This document shows, in pieces, positions 61,768 through 64,000 of a stretch of DNA of 64,000 nt (position 1 is its first letter; each line of letters starts with the position of its first letter). Location of the stretch: assembly GCA_015039315.1 (NCBI GenBank), contig WIDE01000030.1, forward strand, positions 221,544 through 285,543. Direction: 5' to 3'. Both the position numbers and the translations under genes were made by a program. The stretch is from Clavulina sp. PMI_390 (taxonomy: Eukaryota > Basidiomycota > Agaricomycetes > Cantharellales > Hydnaceae). The notes under the pieces were generated by a model that was not told the origin of the DNA, ran no database searches, and saw nothing but the letters and a program-made list of their open reading frames with translations.

Positions 61768-62953
61768 TCATTCCTCGCGCGTTTGGTCCCTCGCTTTGAT
61801 CTTCTCCAATTCTTCCATAGTCCCCTCAAGCTTAACAATGTCACCCTCAGGGAGGAAAAGATCCATGCTTCGATCATGGGCGATGAAGGCAAGGACATTC
61901 GGCTCCAAATCGAGACGCCGCATCTTTGCCGTCGTCTCGTACGCCTCTGCTACGTCATGATGCGTCGAGATCAACTTGCTGGGGTCACCCTGCGGATTGA
62001 ACACTGTCTCAGGGAATAGCGCGATCTTGCTATGGATGATTTGGGACAGTATGCAAGGATGGTGTGCGCTATCCGACGCGAGGATGTAATAGATTGAAGG
62101 ATTCGTAGACACGCGCACGAGTGCAGCAAGATGACCAAGTTGGTGCTGTCGGAGATACAATCAGTAAATTTGGGGTAGCAGGCTGGGGTCGGTATGATGG
62201 ATGCATCGTACCCCAGGAGTGTCGAGAAGCCACATGCTCCCATCCCCGAAGTAGTCAAGGCCTTTGAATGTTCCAATATCCTTCCAAGCGTCCTTTTCGC
62301 GACTCAGTTCACGGAAGGAGCGACCCTCTAGAACTTCGGGGGCAACATCTATCTCTGTGGCAAGGTTCTCGCCTGAAGCAGGCGAGCCAGGCCCTACGAC
62401 GAGACCTACGCTCTTGGGGAAAGTAGCGAGATTTCCAGTGTGGTCGCAGTGTACGTGTCCCAGGATCGCGGCGGAGATGGATTCGAGCGAGATGCCATTG
62501 GCCTTGAGAGTATCTGCGACACCATCCGGGGCAACCAAGTCCAAGTTCCATGATGCAGTCACCATCTTATAAAAGGGATTCATGTACTTGTTGGACTATT
62601 CCCGTGTAACCAATCGGGATGAGCGAATGAGCAAAAGATGGAATACAGCAACAACATACCTCGCGCATGCCCAGCTCGAACAGCACACGCTCGACCTGAC
62701 CATTCTTTTCCTTCTCGATGAGGAATGAGAAAGATGGCCCCACAAACGTGGGGCCACGGGGGACGGGGCCGTCAACAAACAAAAATTTGGGGAAGGTGCC
62801 TCGCCCTGTTCGAATCAGCGCGACCTTACACTTGGCGTCAGCGCTAGTTGGCTCGGGGAGAGAGGCGAATGGGAAAGATTGGGGATCGCGAGGTCCAAGA
62901 GCTTGGAGGAGCTCATTTTGAGCCTGGGTATCGCTGGAGGGGTTGCTGGTCAT
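61768..62953 (-). CDS. MBL-fold metallo-hydrolase, lactonase-like (AiiA/AttM type)
   Basis: A zinc-dependent hydrolase of the metallo-beta-lactamase fold. Three exons on the minus strand: 62660-62953, 62212-62595 and 61768-62145. Start MTSNPSSDTQAQNELLQALG; an upstream in-frame extension to 63052 exists but lacks an ATG. FVGPSFSFLIEKEKNGQVER and VLFELGMRE precede the first intron. The metal motif is ILGHVHCDHTGNL (H-x-H-x-D-H), the second site His is in TPGHQLGHL, the bridging Asp in ASDSAHH and the last His in FIAHD. This arrangement is that of lactonase-like MBL proteins. The substrate is unknown; quorum-signal or mycotoxin lactones are only possibilities by analogy. About 350 residues, normal for the family. 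Confidence 0.85.
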
Positions 62954-63397
62954 GGTGTTGGCTTTCGTTAATAGCGTGATGGGGTTTGACTTGGGGGAAC
63001 CTGGTAAAAGGTCAAATCCTCTATCGGCGACCCATTTATAGGCTCGAACCAATCAGCGCAATCATGTTGAGCTAATATTATTATGTAAACCACGAGGTGC
63101 GTTGCCAATGCACATCTATCGAACGCTCAGTTTCCCAAACGGGTTGACTGGGTCCTCGGTGCAGTAAGAAAGAAATACATGGTCTGCCGTATTTCAATTT
63201 ACAGATGCAGACCACGCCAATGGATCTGATGCCTTGGACGATCCCTATTCGACAGTTTATGAGCTCCAGCAGAACCGAGAACCTGTGCGCGTGACTGTGA
63301 CCATCCGAGAACAGGGGATCTGTCACACCGGCCTCCCGTTGCCCACTGAAGTGGCCATCGACTTCTCTGGCTCCAACCGTGTGGACGAATACCCTCT
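62954..63397. other. Intergenic/5' region upstream of the IMPACT-like gene, with an unexplained open frame
   Basis: The plus-strand frame from about 63205 to the stop at 63399-63401 reads as plausible coding sequence (STVYELQQNREPVRVTVTIR, GICHTGLPLPTEVAIDFSGS). It ends four bases into the next ORF (ATGA overlap). I found no start or splice pattern that joins the two. It may be an uORF, a 5' exon, or a separate small gene. Confidence 0.35.
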
Positions 63398-64000
63398 ATG
63401 AGCGCCCTGGAGAGCTTTGTTACGTTCTCCCGTCCTCCTCCCGCTCCGATCTTCGCCTCAGCCCCTATCGATGATCGCGACTCCACTTTCATTGCATATA
63501 TCTTCCGTGTATCCTCCCAGTCTCAAATCTCATCATCTGTGACGCAACTGAGAAAGGTCCTGCATGCGAAAAATCCTGCCAGCCATGAGATGCACGCATA
63601 CCGCCTTATGAGCCTGAAGGCTGGCAGGGATGGGCTTAAGGGTCCTGACGATTTCGAGCTTCGGACGGGGATGGATGATGATGGAGAGAAATATGGAGGG
63701 GCAAGAATCCTGAAAGTTATGGAGGCCGAGGGAGTACTCGATGCTGTCGTTGTCTGCTCTCGATGGTGAGTTCACATCGGCCCTATCCGTTTGTTGCTGC
63801 ATCAATGAATTTTTGCTTCCTTCACCCGATCTCCCTTCCACTGCAACCCCGACTACTTGACGACTCCTAGGTATGGCGGGACCATGCTTGGCCCTGTACG
63901 TTTTCAACATATTGAGGCCTGCACCCGCGAAGTCTGCCGACTGTTCCGCACGCTCGAGCAAGTAGAGGAGTTAATACTTACTCTTGAGGGGTTGGACGAG
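63398..64000 (+). CDS. IMPACT/Yih1-like UPF0029-domain protein, 3' end outside window
   Basis: MSALESFVTFSRPPPAPIFA starts an N-terminal extension. The UPF0029 (Impact N-terminal) domain is visible as DRDSTFIAYIFRVSS, HAYRLM, GMDDDGEKYGGARIL (the DDGE-x-x-GG signature), VVVCSRW and, after an intron (donor near 63769, acceptor near 63871), YGGTMLGPVRFQHIEAC. Yih1/IMPACT proteins bind Gcn1 and restrain the Gcn2 eIF2alpha kinase. Many fungi also have shorter UPF0029 proteins of unknown role, so which this is cannot be decided: an N-terminal RWD domain is not seen in frame. The gene runs off the window at 64000 with charged helical sequence (LFRTLEQVEELILTLEG). Confidence 0.75.

Noticed and set aside
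61365..62019. Two opposed long ORFs near 61365-62019 as separate genes
   Set aside because: They overlap exon 1 of hydrolase E and the last exon of the MBL-fold gene, both with clear motifs.

Overview
The window is nuclear DNA of a basidiomycete fungus. Its genes are broken by many short introns (roughly 50-75 nt, GT-AG with rare GC-AG) and its proteins are typical of Agaricomycetes: a TKL-like kinase with an HGDLHPGN loop, an Agaricomycete-type F-box protein, CYP63-like P450s, DUF3433 and ArsB/NhaD-like membrane proteins. A Rhizoctonia/Ceratobasidium-type genome would fit, but the species is an inference. I found no tRNA, rRNA, CRISPR array or intact transposon.

Left part (1-28 kb), mostly housekeeping genes: the 3' part of a cohesin STAG/Scc3 gene (+); a kinase gene with a long disordered tail (+); histone H2A copy 1 (+); an Isc1-type sphingolipid phospholipase C (-); histone H2A copy 2 (-); a multi-pass membrane protein (-); a possible small broken gene (-); an ArsB/NhaD-like permease (+); autophagy kinase Atg1 (+); a Pho13-type HAD phosphatase (-); and a DUF3433-like membrane protein (-). 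H2A, its promoter and the 3' coding end of the gene upstream of it exist as two inverted arms (about 6.63-8.67 kb and 11.28-13.55 kb) around the phospholipase gene. The duplication has given the kinase gene a C-terminal tail copied from the membrane-protein gene, so the kinase is a chimera.

Right part (28.7-61.5 kb), a paralogue-rich accessory region: three tandem secreted or membrane-anchored TAP-like alpha/beta hydrolases (+), four tandem P450s (+), an F-box protein (+), an aquaporin (+), and two more hydrolases of the same family arranged convergently (+/-). All five hydrolases split the conserved VSWDPRG-x-x-x-SSPR segment over two consecutive micro-exons of 17 and 18 nt. All four P450s carry a 28-nt micro-exon just after the heme-cysteine exon. 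Intergenic DNA is duplicated along with the genes. The co-located serine hydrolases and P450s could process a common lipid, ester or peptide substrate, but no backbone synthase or regulator is visible, so this is only a hypothesis.

The right edge holds an MBL-fold lactonase-like hydrolase (-) and the 5' part of an IMPACT/Yih1-like (UPF0029) gene (+).
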